Shown here piece after piece: positions 1-5,917 of a DNA stretch of 22,490 nt; position 1 is the stretch's first letter; every line of letters starts with the position of its first letter. The notes beneath the pieces were generated by a model, which saw nothing but the letters and a program-made list of their open reading frames with translations, made no database searches and was not told the origin of the DNA. The position numbers and the translations under genes were made by a program. Origin of the DNA: a virus. The stretch is from the IMG/VR virus record IMGVR_UViG_3300032246_002207, positions 1-22,490 of that record; one strand, given 5' to 3'.

Positions 1-438
1 GTACGTCCCACCAACAACTATGGTATTGGACAGTATGTGGAGAAGCTGATTCCCAAGACCATTAAATATCTGGGTCTGGGTCGCAAGATTCCACTGCACC
101 AGAATGGCGAGCCACGCCGTACTTGGTTGCATGTTGAAGATACTGCGGATGCTGTTATCACCATCATTGAGAAGGGCAGTGTAGGCGAAATCTACAACAT
201 TGCCGGCAACTATGAAACCAGTAACATCGATGTAGTGCAGCAGATTGTGGACAGCATGTTCCTGCACAATGGCGACTATACTCAGTTTGTGGACTTTAAC
301 TATCATCGTCCAGGCGGCGATGTGCGATACAGCATTGACGACAGTAAACTCAAGGCACTGGGTTGGGAGCCCAAGCGTCAGTTCAAAGATGAGTTAATGC
401 CCATCATTGATTACTATCAGGCCAACTTTGTATGGTAA
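1..438 (+). CDS. dTDP-glucose 4,6-dehydratase-like protein, C-terminal part (5' end outside window)
   Basis: The reading frame is open from the first base, so the gene begins upstream and about 145 C-terminal residues are visible. They match the second half of the extended short-chain dehydrogenase family of RmlB type: RPTNNYG near the left edge, EKLIP, and the segment with RRTWLHVEDTADA, which in RmlB helps hold the sugar nucleotide. The NAD-binding glycine motif and the catalytic YxxxK must lie outside the window. RmlB enzymes convert dTDP-glucose to dTDP-4-keto-6-deoxyglucose in the cytoplasm. The stop overlaps the start of an RmlC-like epimerase, which supports a nucleotide-sugar operon. 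Another NDP-sugar epimerase of the same family cannot be excluded. Confidence 0.85.
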   Translation, partial: VRPTNNYGIGQYVEKLIPKTIKYLGLGRKIPLHQNGEPRRTWLHVEDTADAVITIIEKGSVGEIYNIAGNYETSNIDVVQQIVDSMFLHNGDYTQFVDFNYHRPGGDVRYSIDDSKLKALGWEPKRQFKDELMPIIDYYQANFVW

Positions 439-953
439 ACGAAGCAGTCATACTAAAGAACCCGGCATTTTCCGACAACCGCGGAACCTTTCTTGAAACC
501 TGGAGTGACAACTGGAACATTGGCAGTGATGTTAGGTTAAAGCAAAGCAACATTGTCTGGACCAAAGACAAGCTGACCCTGCGTGGATTCCATGCTCAGC
601 GTCCGCCCCGCGCCATGACCAAGGTGGTGAGAGTTCTGCAGGGTGTGATACTGGACATCTATGTTGATGCCCGCAAAGGCAGCAAAGGCTATGGCGATTG
701 GAAGCTATGTCGGCTGGATAATCCAGACACCGCAGTGGTTGTACCCGACGGCTGGTATCACGGTTACCTTACTCTAACCGACGATACCATTGTGCAATAT
801 CATCAAACCGATACCTGGAGCAAGGAACACGAGGTAGGCATCAATTGGCGTAGCGCGCGCTACCTGCTTGACACCTATGTGGACATCAACCAGCTCATAG
901 TCAATGAGCGTGACGACAGTTTTCCTGACTGGACCGATGGATTTAAATTTTAA
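432..953 (+). CDS. dTDP-4-dehydrorhamnose 3,5-epimerase-like protein (RmlC family)
   Basis: This 173-residue protein has the length and cupin layout of RmlC, which epimerises C3 and/or C5 of dTDP-4-keto-6-deoxyglucose. Visible landmarks are LRGFH (His54, the family's catalytic base), MTKVVRVLQG, DARKGS, the VPDGWYHG turn, Tyr123 in the VQYHQT stretch (expected general acid) and KEHEVGINW. A second aromatic position, usually Tyr in RmlC, is Trp129 here, so the stereochemistry could differ from classical rhamnose synthesis. The start overlaps the upstream dehydratase stop by 7 nt with no clear ribosome binding site, suggesting translational coupling. No RmlD reductase is visible, so the end product may be a different deoxysugar. 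Confidence 0.85.
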   Translation: MVNEAVILKNPAFSDNRGTFLETWSDNWNIGSDVRLKQSNIVWTKDKLTLRGFHAQRPPRAMTKVVRVLQGVILDIYVDARKGSKGYGDWKLCRLDNPDTAVVVPDGWYHGYLTLTDDTIVQYHQTDTWSKEHEVGINWRSARYLLDTYVDINQLIVNERDDSFPDWTDGFKF

Positions 954-1165
954 TGTTTACTCAATACGCCAAAGACAGGATGGAGATATGCCGCAGTTGC
1001 GAGCATTATCGACCCATGATAAAGCAGTGCAGCGTCTGCGGATGCTTCATGCCAGCCAAAACCGCATTTAAAGATCAGGAGTGTCCTTTGGATCCTCCAA
1101 AATGGGAGAAGATAATTGAAAGCAAGTATGCTCCACGCACACCTAGATGTTGCCCACAGGTATAG
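953..1165 (+). CDS. small zinc-ribbon phage protein (DUF6171-like)
   Basis: A 70-residue protein dominated by cysteine pairs: CRSC near residue 13, CSVCGC near residue 26, and further Cys in QECPL and RCCP. The pattern CxxCxxY...CxxCGCFM.AK...CP resembles small zinc-ribbon proteins common in T4-type phages. Function is unknown; zinc binding is inferred from cysteine spacing. The start overlaps the RmlC-like stop (TAATG). The 3' end overlaps the dCMP deaminase start by 38 nt or more, so the C-terminal tail is probably poorly constrained. Confidence 0.7.
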   Translation: MFTQYAKDRMEICRSCEHYRPMIKQCSVCGCFMPAKTAFKDQECPLDPPKWEKIIESKYAPRTPRCCPQV

Positions 1166-1547
1166 TCAGTTAAGCAAGGCACGCCGCCTCAAGGTAGGGG
1201 CTGTGGTTGTCAAAGACGATCGCATCATCAGCATTGGCTACAATGGCACACCGCCAGGCTGGGACAACAACTGTGAAGATGAATTACCCGATGGTAGTCT
1301 AAAGACCAAGCCCGAGGTACTGCATGCCGAAGAGAATGCCATAGGCAAGCTAGCCCGTAGTCACGAGAGTGGCGATGGCGCCACCATGTTCCTTACTCAC
1401 GCTCCATGCGCGCAGTGCGCCAAGTTAATTTTAGTCAGTGGTATTCGTCAAGTTTTCTACCGTGATACATATCGCGACGATTACGGTGTACAGTTCCTAG
1501 TCAAGGGCGGAATCGATGTTCAACAACTAAAAGAAGAAACAACATGA
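1128..1547 (+). CDS. cd: deoxycytidylate (dCMP) deaminase
   Basis: Converts dCMP to dUMP, the substrate for thymidylate synthesis, in the cytoplasm. The cytidine-deaminase zinc site is clear: HAEEN supplies the zinc His and the proton-shuttling Glu, and APCAQC supplies the two zinc Cys. KVGAVVVKDDRIISIGYNGTPPG matches the N-terminal half of phage and bacterial dCMP deaminases. I use ATG at 1128. An in-frame TTG at 1116, preceded by GGGAGAAG at about 5 nt, would add four residues (MKAS), and T4 Cd also begins MKAS, so that start is a real alternative. About 139 residues is short compared with the T4 enzyme, which carries an insert. The stop overlaps the next gene (ATGA). Confidence 0.9.
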   Translation: MLHAHLDVAHRYSQLSKARRLKVGAVVVKDDRIISIGYNGTPPGWDNNCEDELPDGSLKTKPEVLHAEENAIGKLARSHESGDGATMFLTHAPCAQCAKLILVSGIRQVFYRDTYRDDYGVQFLVKGGIDVQQLKEETT

Positions 1548-1705
1548 AAACTCATATCGAGTGTCACGGCTGTGACGCTGCCTACAATGTATCCCACGAT
1601 TTAGATCCGCACTACTACAATATTTCGCACTGCACCTTCTGTGGTGAAACTCTGAACAAAGAAGACGATGGGTTTGACCTAGAGGAATTCGAAGAAGACG
1701 AGTGA
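1544..1705 (+). CDS. small acidic zinc-ribbon protein
   Basis: A 53-residue frame starting with the ATGA overlap at the dCMP deaminase stop. It has two CxxC pairs (CHGC at residues 7-10, CTFC at residues 30-33) about 20 residues apart, followed by a very acidic tail (EEFEEDE). This is the layout of a minimal zinc ribbon; the function is unknown. The tight coupling and two perfect zinc knuckles make a chance frame unlikely. Confidence 0.7.
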   Translation: MKTHIECHGCDAAYNVSHDLDPHYYNISHCTFCGETLNKEDDGFDLEEFEEDE

Positions 1706-1713
1706 GATAGATA

Positions 1714-1731
1714 TTCGGTTACCCAACCGGA
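1714..1731 (+). promoter_or_regulatory. hairpin covering the ribosome binding site of the GIY-YIG gene
   Basis: TTCGGTT (1714-1720), loop ACCC, and AACCGGA (1725-1731) can pair over seven bases, the outer two weaker. The likely ribosome binding sequence GGAG (1729-1732) lies in the 3' arm, six bases before the GTG start at 1739. Folding would hide it. Phage GIY-YIG endonuclease genes such as I-TevI are known to have hairpins that sequester the ribosome binding site in one transcript class; that role here is inference. Confidence 0.4.
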
Positions 1732-1738
1732 GATCTAT

Positions 1739-2131
1739 GTGTGGACCTATGATAATCAACCTTTTGATGCACCCAAAGAAGACCAATACGGCTTCGTCTA
1801 TATCATCACCAACAATGTAACAGGACGTCAGTACATTGGTAAAAAGCTCTTCTGGTTTAAAAAGACACGCCAGGTCAAGGGCAAAAAGAAACGCTACCTA
1901 GTTGAGTCAGATTGGCGAGACTACTGGGGCAGCAACGACGAACTCAAAAAAGATATTGAAGAACTCGGCATTGACAAATTCAGCCGGGCTATACTATACT
2001 TGTGTGTAAATAAAGGTGAATGCAGTTATATGGAAGCAAAACTGCATTTTGAATATGATGTTCTCAGATATCCTGACAAATGGTACAATTCCTGGATCAT
2101 GTGTCGCGTACATAGAAAGCATTTAAAATGA
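1739..2131 (+). CDS. GIY-YIG family nuclease
   Basis: A 130-residue single-domain protein. GFVYIITNNVTGRQYIGKK (about residues 18-36) is the GIY-YIG core (VYI...YIG). It is followed by a basic stretch, DWRDYWGS, a Glu in SYMEAKLHFEYDVL and Asn in KWYNSW, which match the family's catalytic Glu and downstream Asn. Proteins of this form, starting with a W-Y motif before the GIY-YIG core and ending in CRxxxxxLK, occur in many marine T4-type phages and may be free-standing homing-like endonucleases. The start is GTG at 1739; a nearby ATG is out of frame. The stop overlaps the next gene (ATGA). There is no obvious DNA-recognition domain. Confidence 0.8.
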   Translation: MWTYDNQPFDAPKEDQYGFVYIITNNVTGRQYIGKKLFWFKKTRQVKGKKKRYLVESDWRDYWGSNDELKKDIEELGIDKFSRAILYLCVNKGECSYMEAKLHFEYDVLRYPDKWYNSWIMCRVHRKHLK

Positions 2132-3237
2132 TATTCGTCGGTCTAATTTTCCTCAGTGCTCTGCTAGTCAGTGGCTGTGCCGCCTTCTTCAGTGTGGCTG
2201 GATTGATTAGCATCTTTAGTAGTGCGCCCCTGGCCACTGGAATCATGGGAGGTAGTCTTGAACTCGCTAAATTGGTTGCTGCAAGTTGGTTGTATCGTAA
2301 TTGGGGCACTGCTCCTGCCGCTCTTCGCTATTATTTTGCTTCCGCGATTGTTATTCTTAGCATCATTACGAGCCTGGGCATTTTTGGTTATCTATCCAAG
2401 GCCCACCTGGATCAGAATGTCATCACGGGCTCGGCCACCGGTCAACTACAAGTCATAGATGAAAAGATAACCACACACAAGGAGAATATCAATGCCAACC
2501 GCAAGGCACTTAAACAGATGGATGAGGCAGTGGACCAGGTTATGGGCCGGAGTAGTGATGAAAAGGGAGCAGATAAAGCCGTGGCTCTCCGTAGGACCCA
2601 GCAAAAGGAACGTGGGCGTCTCCTTGCTGAGATTGAAGCCGAACAGAAGGCTGTTGGCGACCTTAATGAAGCGCGGGCGCCTATCGCCTCTGATGTTCGC
2701 CGGGTGGAGGCCGAGGTGGGTCCGATTAAATATGTCGCGGAACTTATCTATGGGGAGAGCACCGAAGACATGATTGGCAGGTCGGTTCGACTGGTGATCA
2801 TGTGTCTGATCTTTGTATTTGATCCTCTGGCTATCTTGATGGTCATTGCTGGCAACATGACCATGGTACAGCGCCAGACCAAGGCAGAACCAATCTTTGT
2901 TGCCGATGTCACCATGCCCGAACCCGAGCCCAAGCCCAGACGTCAGCGCAAAAAGAAAGAGGTAGCCGAGTTTCAGCAGGTCAAGGCTGAAACCAATGCC
3001 CCAAGCTGGATTAGCGAAGAAACCTTTGAGTATGAAGCAACCAAGAAGGCCGAGGTTGATCCCGACGAAATCAAATTGCACAAGCGCGAAGTGCATCAGA
3101 TCCCACCAGAGATACTGGACCGGGTTTTCAACAATTCTCAGGGCACGCGCCCACAACATCCACACGCAAACGCGCAGCAGCCTCCGCCCCAAGAAGAGCC
3201 TAAGTCATTGATAACATTGAAGAAAAATAGTCAATGA
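2128..3237 (+). CDS. multi-pass membrane protein with long coiled coil, unknown function
   Basis: A 369-residue protein with three hydrophobic segments in the first 90 residues, then a charged, Gln/Glu/Lys/Ala-rich region (about 100-205) likely to form a coiled coil. A fourth membrane segment follows near residues 221-245 (VRLVIMCLIFVFDPLAILMVI), then a long basic and Pro/Glu-rich tail. The start MIFVGLIFLSALLVSGCAA looks like a signal or lipobox (VSGC) but continues into further membrane helices, so I read it as a membrane anchor. Similar coil-containing membrane proteins occur in T4-type marine phages with no assigned role; an inner-membrane location is inferred. The extreme 3' end contains half of an inverted repeat (3205-3246). 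Confidence 0.75.
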   Translation: MIFVGLIFLSALLVSGCAAFFSVAGLISIFSSAPLATGIMGGSLELAKLVAASWLYRNWGTAPAALRYYFASAIVILSIITSLGIFGYLSKAHLDQNVITGSATGQLQVIDEKITTHKENINANRKALKQMDEAVDQVMGRSSDEKGADKAVALRRTQQKERGRLLAEIEAEQKAVGDLNEARAPIASDVRRVEAEVGPIKYVAELIYGESTEDMIGRSVRLVIMCLIFVFDPLAILMVIAGNMTMVQRQTKAEPIFVADVTMPEPEPKPRRQRKKKEVAEFQQVKAETNAPSWISEETFEYEATKKAEVDPDEIKLHKREVHQIPPEILDRVFNNSQGTRPQHPHANAQQPPPQEEPKSLITLKKNSQ

Positions 3238-3246
3238 AATCAATGA
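3205..3246. repeat. imperfect inverted repeat of TCATTGA motifs at the gene end
   Basis: TCATTGATAACATTGA (3205-3220) and TCAATGAAATCAATGA (3231-3246) are complementary at 14 of 16 positions around a 10-nt A-rich loop. Each arm is itself two copies, exact or nearly so, of a 7-bp unit (TCATTGA or its complement) spaced by 2 bp. The reverse complement of the right arm recurs exactly at 11659-11674, before another promoter. It could be a protein-binding site or an RNA hairpin; it is too AT-rich for a standard terminator. Confidence 0.5.
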
Positions 3247-3254
3247 GTTAGCAC

Positions 3255-3271
3255 TGCCTGAAAAACAGGCA
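3255..3271. repeat. stem-loop TGCCTG-AAAAA-CAGGCA, copy 1
   Basis: A perfect 6-bp stem with a five-A loop in the noncoding gap, about 45 bp before a promoter. The same 17 bases plus four more (21 in all) recur at 11584-11604 inside the 3' end of the DUF6433-like gene. There is no T-run after it, so termination is doubtful. Confidence 0.55.
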
Positions 3272-3313
3272 GAAATCAGGCTGCGGAACCCAAGCACGAC
3301 GGGGCGAAAATAA

Positions 3314-3348
3314 GGCTTGACAAAACGGTCAAAGGTGCTATAATAGTA
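3314..3348 (+). repeat. promoter-containing direct repeat, left copy
   Basis: This 35-bp segment, from GGCTTGACA through ATAATAGTA, matches 3676-3710 at 32 of 35 positions. The two copies bracket the GIY-YIG gene at 3351-3671. Confidence 0.75.
3317..3344 (+). promoter_or_regulatory. sigma-70-type promoter of the second GIY-YIG gene
   Basis: TTGACA (3317-3322), a 16-bp spacer and TATAAT (3339-3344) with an extended TGC just before the -10. The predicted start, seven bases after the -10, is 3351, the A of the ATG of the next gene. The mRNA would therefore be leaderless or nearly so. Confidence 0.8.
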
Positions 3349-3350
3349 GC

Positions 3351-3671
3351 ATGAACAGAAAAAAACGATCAGACAGACGCCATATAGTATATGTCATCAC
3401 CAATACCGTGACTGACGAGCGCTATGTGGGCATTACTGCTGGATATTCCCAGAAAGACCTCAAAGTTCGCATCCAGAAGCATGTCTGGAGAGCATTCAAC
3501 GAAGACAAGGGCTGGGCTCTGTGCAACTCAATCGTCAAGTATGGCACCGTAGCCCATACCTATGGCATCTATCAAGTTGTTCGCGGTAAAGAAGCAGCTC
3601 ATGCTTTAGAACGCGAATTGATCGCAATTCACAATCCAGCACTTAACCATACAGGTCGTAAGGGCTTTTGA
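3351..3671 (+). CDS. GIY-YIG family nuclease (cassette between promoter repeats)
   Basis: A 106-residue single-domain protein with a basic N-terminus. IVYVITNTVTDERYVGIT (about residues 12-29) is the GIY-YIG core; Arg in KVRIQKH, Glu in ALEREL and Asn in NPALNH occupy the expected catalytic positions. It is smaller than, and not obviously a copy of, the GIY-YIG protein at 1739. There is no ribosome binding site before the ATG, which coincides with the predicted transcription start. Near-identical promoters on both sides suggest the gene arrived as a cassette. A homing or mobility role is inference. Confidence 0.8.
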   Translation: MNRKKRSDRRHIVYVITNTVTDERYVGITAGYSQKDLKVRIQKHVWRAFNEDKGWALCNSIVKYGTVAHTYGIYQVVRGKEAAHALERELIAIHNPALNHTGRKGF

Positions 3672-3675
3672 AAAA

Positions 3676-3710
3676 GGCTTGACAAAATGGTAAAAGGTGC
3701 TACAATAGTA
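3676..3710 (+). repeat. promoter-containing direct repeat, right copy
   Basis: Right partner of the repeat at 3314-3348, 32 of 35 bases identical, beginning five bases after the GIY-YIG stop codon. Confidence 0.75.
3679..3706 (+). promoter_or_regulatory. sigma-70-type promoter before a small gene
   Basis: TTGACA (3679-3684), 16-bp spacer, TACAAT (3701-3706) with extended TGC. The predicted start near 3713 gives a leader of about 25 nt containing the ribosome binding site AAGGAG (3726-3731) of the gene at 3738. Confidence 0.8.
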
Positions 3711-3737
3711 TGTAAGATGGTTAAGAAGGAGATGAAA

Positions 3738-3950
3738 ATGGTGCAATATTTTGGAATGTACAGCGACGCCGGCAATGAGGCAGTGGCAGATGTAGTAGCA
3801 TTTGCTGGTAAATTGAACATGGATTGGACCGGCGTCTATGGTCTGCTTGTTCAGCTTTCCAAGAAAGAAGAATTTGGCGAAGCAACCGATACCATGGTTC
3901 GTGAGATCGTCTATGATGCCATGGGGTTCACTTCTGATTTTTATGTTTAA
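3738..3950 (+). CDS. small phage protein of unknown function
   Basis: A 70-residue mixed-charge protein with no recognised motif (begins MVQYFGMYSDAGNEAVADVV). The ATG at 3738 is chosen because AAGGAG lies six bases upstream; the earlier in-frame ATGs at 3687 and 3717 lack this site, and the first lies inside the promoter. It is the first gene of a run of small genes likely read from the promoter at 3679. Soluble and cytoplasmic by composition. Confidence 0.65.
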   Translation: MVQYFGMYSDAGNEAVADVVAFAGKLNMDWTGVYGLLVQLSKKEEFGEATDTMVREIVYDAMGFTSDFYV

Positions 3951-3960
3951 GGAGCAGACG

Positions 3961-4143
3961 ATGAGCGACGAAGCAAAAGGCATGGCACTGGTCATGACCA
4001 GTATTCTTCTAGGTCTGGGTATTGTCGGTGGCATAGAAAATGCTGCGGACCTGGATTTTGGTTTGACCATGTCCTATTTTGGACTGGTATTGTTGAGCAT
4101 TGCCACTGGCTTGCTGGGTTTGTCTTATTTGGAGGCTTTATGA
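3961..4143 (+). CDS. small two-helix membrane protein
   Basis: Sixty residues with a hydrophilic N-terminus (MSDEAKGM) and two hydrophobic helices (about residues 9-25 and 37-57) separated by an acidic loop. AAGGAG at 3949-3954 supports ATG 3961, although the frame is open further upstream. Function unknown; two short helices fit a small phage inner-membrane protein, but nothing specific supports a holin. Confidence 0.6.
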   Translation: MSDEAKGMALVMTSILLGLGIVGGIENAADLDFGLTMSYFGLVLLSIATGLLGLSYLEAL

Positions 4144-4457
4144 AATTATTGGTTACTACTCAGGTTTATGAAAACTACGGCGCCCACGACTGGGACGGCA
4201 CCGGTGAGTGCCCTCAGTATTGGAAGGCCAAGGGTGGCAATGATTATGTCATCAAGAACTTCAAGGGCGGTTCCGAACAGGCCACGGCGGCTGTGATGAG
4301 CGTCTGGAATCAGGTAGAGTGTGATACCGTGGCCTTCCGTGAGACCATACTGGGTTGGAACATTGTTGCCGACGACTATCTCACAGAGTTCGAGAAGAGC
4401 CAGCTGGAGTATGAGGGCAAGATTACCTACCCTGCCAAGGAATTGGAGTGGGTATGA
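4140..4457 (+). CDS. conserved phage protein of unknown function
   Basis: A 105-residue protein beginning MKLLVTTQVYENYGAHDWDG and continuing with GECPQYWKAKGG. I recognise this opening from hypothetical proteins of phages and plasmids, but know of no function. It is soluble, with no cysteine pairs or membrane segment. Overlaps of ATGA type with both neighbours place it in the small-gene operon. Confidence 0.7.
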   Translation: MKLLVTTQVYENYGAHDWDGTGECPQYWKAKGGNDYVIKNFKGGSEQATAAVMSVWNQVECDTVAFRETILGWNIVADDYLTEFEKSQLEYEGKITYPAKELEWV

Positions 4458-4732
4458 GTGGATATCAAAGCAAAAAAATAATGGCACAGACGCGTGGCAC
4501 TGGTATTGAGATTACCGGATTGACCCGAGAAGACTGTCTGCTCTTGGACAGGATGTATGGCTTTGTTGAGTTGGAAGACTTAGAAGCCTGGCAGGCCACT
4601 CTGCGACCTGCACTGCAGCGCCGAGTGGAAGATTTGATCAAGATGGTGTTGTTGGCTCATCTTGACAAGGAGATGGAGAGTGTGGAAAGATTCCCTGAAG
4701 CCAATGATTACCTAAGAAAGTTTAGACTATGA
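4454..4732 (+). CDS. small phage protein of unknown function
   Basis: A 92-residue, mostly helical and charged protein that opens with MSGYQSKKIMAQ. A GYxSKKxAA-like opening is seen in several unrelated small phage proteins. ATG 4454 overlaps the previous stop (ATGA); ATG 4481 is an alternative. No motif indicates a function. Confidence 0.6.
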   Translation: MSGYQSKKIMAQTRGTGIEITGLTREDCLLLDRMYGFVELEDLEAWQATLRPALQRRVEDLIKMVLLAHLDKEMESVERFPEANDYLRKFRL

Positions 4733-5094
4733 AAGTTGCAATCAATCGTTGTTTTGGTGGGTTCGGTATCAGTAATGCTGCGTTCGAGAAATTGCTGGAG
4801 CGCAAGGGCGTGGCCTATGAAAAGGTGCCAGCCAAGTATGTGTTTCGTAAAGACGACTCCGATTACTATCATGCCGGCAAGGTCGGTGAAGACGATGCCT
4901 ACTTGTCGGAGCATGACTTCTATTCCAATCGCGCTGATCCAGATCTGATTGCTGTATTGGAAGAGTTAGGTAAAGATGCCTGGGGCACGCATGCCGAGAT
5001 TGTCATTGTAGAAGTACCTGACAATGTTAACTGGCATATCGATGAATATGACGGTCTGGAGCATGTTGCCGAAGACCATAGAACCTGGAGTTAA
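4729..5094 (+). CDS. conserved phage protein (MKVAINRCFGGFG family), unknown function
   Basis: A 121-residue protein with the recognisable opening MKVAINRCFGGFGISNAAFE and closing HIDEYDGLEHVAEDHRTW. These two blocks, with RADPDLIAVLEELGKDAWGTHAEI in between, recur in hypothetical proteins from many large phages. The family has no established activity that I know of. It starts with an ATGA overlap on the previous gene. Confidence 0.75.
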   Translation: MKVAINRCFGGFGISNAAFEKLLERKGVAYEKVPAKYVFRKDDSDYYHAGKVGEDDAYLSEHDFYSNRADPDLIAVLEELGKDAWGTHAEIVIVEVPDNVNWHIDEYDGLEHVAEDHRTWS

Positions 5095-5095
5095 T

Positions 5096-5263
5096 ATGAA
5101 TGAAGAATTGAAGGCGCTGGCATTGCGGGCAGGCGCACCCGCTGAGGTACTGCACCAGCATTGGTTTAACTTATTTTGCATGAAGTTTGCCGATGTGCTG
5201 CTAACCCAGGCTGAAGAAGAAATGTTCAATATCAAGAACCGTCTAGAGGAATTGGAACGATGA
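5096..5263 (+). CDS. small helical protein of unknown function
   Basis: Fifty-five residues, mainly helical, ending in an acidic amphipathic helix (QAEEEMFNIKNRLEELER). GGAG at 5087-5090 lies five bases before ATG 5096; the same frame runs open further upstream, inside the previous gene. The stop overlaps the next start (ATGA). Confidence 0.55.
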   Translation: MNEELKALALRAGAPAEVLHQHWFNLFCMKFADVLLTQAEEEMFNIKNRLEELER

Positions 5264-5490
5264 ATGATGCTTTTATTGCCCAGCAGCGTCGCGAAGAACT
5301 GTCGGAGACCTTGTTCTTCTGCGGGCTCAGCAATACATTTACTCGTGAGCTGGTGCGGGGCAAAAAGGCATACATATTCAAAACGGAGAAATTGTGCTTG
5401 ACAATTTCCGGCAGATCCATTACCATAGACGGTAAGAAGGTGGGTAGTGTGCATGAAGCCAAACATATCATAGCCGAAAGGACCGTTTAA
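5260..5490 (+). CDS. small protein of unknown function
   Basis: A 76-residue protein: a helical N-terminus followed by beta-rich sequence (KLCLTISGRSITIDGKKVGS) ending in HEAKHIIAERTV. It is translationally coupled to the gene before it through an ATGA overlap. No family recognised. Confidence 0.55.
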   Translation: MNDAFIAQQRREELSETLFFCGLSNTFTRELVRGKKAYIFKTEKLCLTISGRSITIDGKKVGSVHEAKHIIAERTV

Positions 5491-5491
5491 A

Positions 5492-5917
5492 ATGGGAACA
5501 GTACTCAACATGCCAAAACGACCAATCTGTGTCAACCACGGATGCAATGCTCCGGTGTCCACTGTCAATGGCAAGATCACAGACCCCAATCCGCGCTGGC
5601 GAGTGCACTGTGGTGCCTGCGTGTTGGCCAGTGCCGGCATCAGGCCACACAAACCCGGAGTAACCCCCTTCAAGACCGGTCGTTGTAAAAATCAAGACGG
5701 ACATCTGGGCTTTGATTGTGTTGTAGATTACGAAAAGACGCCCTGGGCTCAGGGTATGACAGAAATAGATCACAAGAATGGAGACCATACCGACAACCGC
5801 ATCAAGAATCTGGATGAACTATGCCCCATGTGCCACAAGCACAAAGGCCGTTTATCTGGCGACTATGCTCAGTTGCGGTCGGGCGACAGAAAATCAACCA
5901 AAAGGAAACAAGCATGA
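5492..5917 (+). CDS. HNH nuclease-like zinc protein
   Basis: A 141-residue protein with a cysteine-rich N-terminal half (Cys13, Cys18, Cys40, Cys43). A C-terminal HNH motif follows: EIDHKNGDHTDN (Asp93-His94), Asn106 in KNLDEL, then CPMCHKHK (Cys111, Cys114, His115). This fits the HNH beta-beta-alpha-metal fold with an added zinc pair. Such free-standing HNH proteins in T4-type phages may act as homing-like or packaging-related endonucleases; which applies here is not visible. ATG 5492 has AAAGGA about 9 nt upstream; ATG 5510 is an alternative. Confidence 0.75.
   Translation: MGTVLNMPKRPICVNHGCNAPVSTVNGKITDPNPRWRVHCGACVLASAGIRPHKPGVTPFKTGRCKNQDGHLGFDCVVDYEKTPWAQGMTEIDHKNGDHTDNRIKNLDELCPMCHKHKGRLSGDYAQLRSGDRKSTKRKQA

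Noticed and set aside
1971-2000. TTGACA with TATACT after 18 bp inside the first GIY-YIG gene
   Set aside because: Suboptimal spacing and no supporting context; the downstream gene is already coupled by overlap.
2446-3192. Long minus-strand frame opposite the coiled-coil membrane protein
   Set aside because: It mirrors the real gene on the plus strand, has no ribosome binding site or protein-like domain, and every supported gene here is on the plus strand.
3650-3680. Possible terminator hairpin at the end of the second GIY-YIG gene
   Set aside because: AGGGCTTTT and AAAAAGGCTT pair poorly, and the sequence is explained by the promoter repeat.
5398-5426. TTGACA followed 17 bp later by TACCAT inside the gene at 5260
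   Set aside because: The -10 box matches only four of six positions and there is no extended TG; likely chance within coding sequence.
4966-5673. Minus-strand frame of over 200 codons
   Set aside because: Crosses four coupled plus-strand genes with good starts and shows no recognisable protein pattern.
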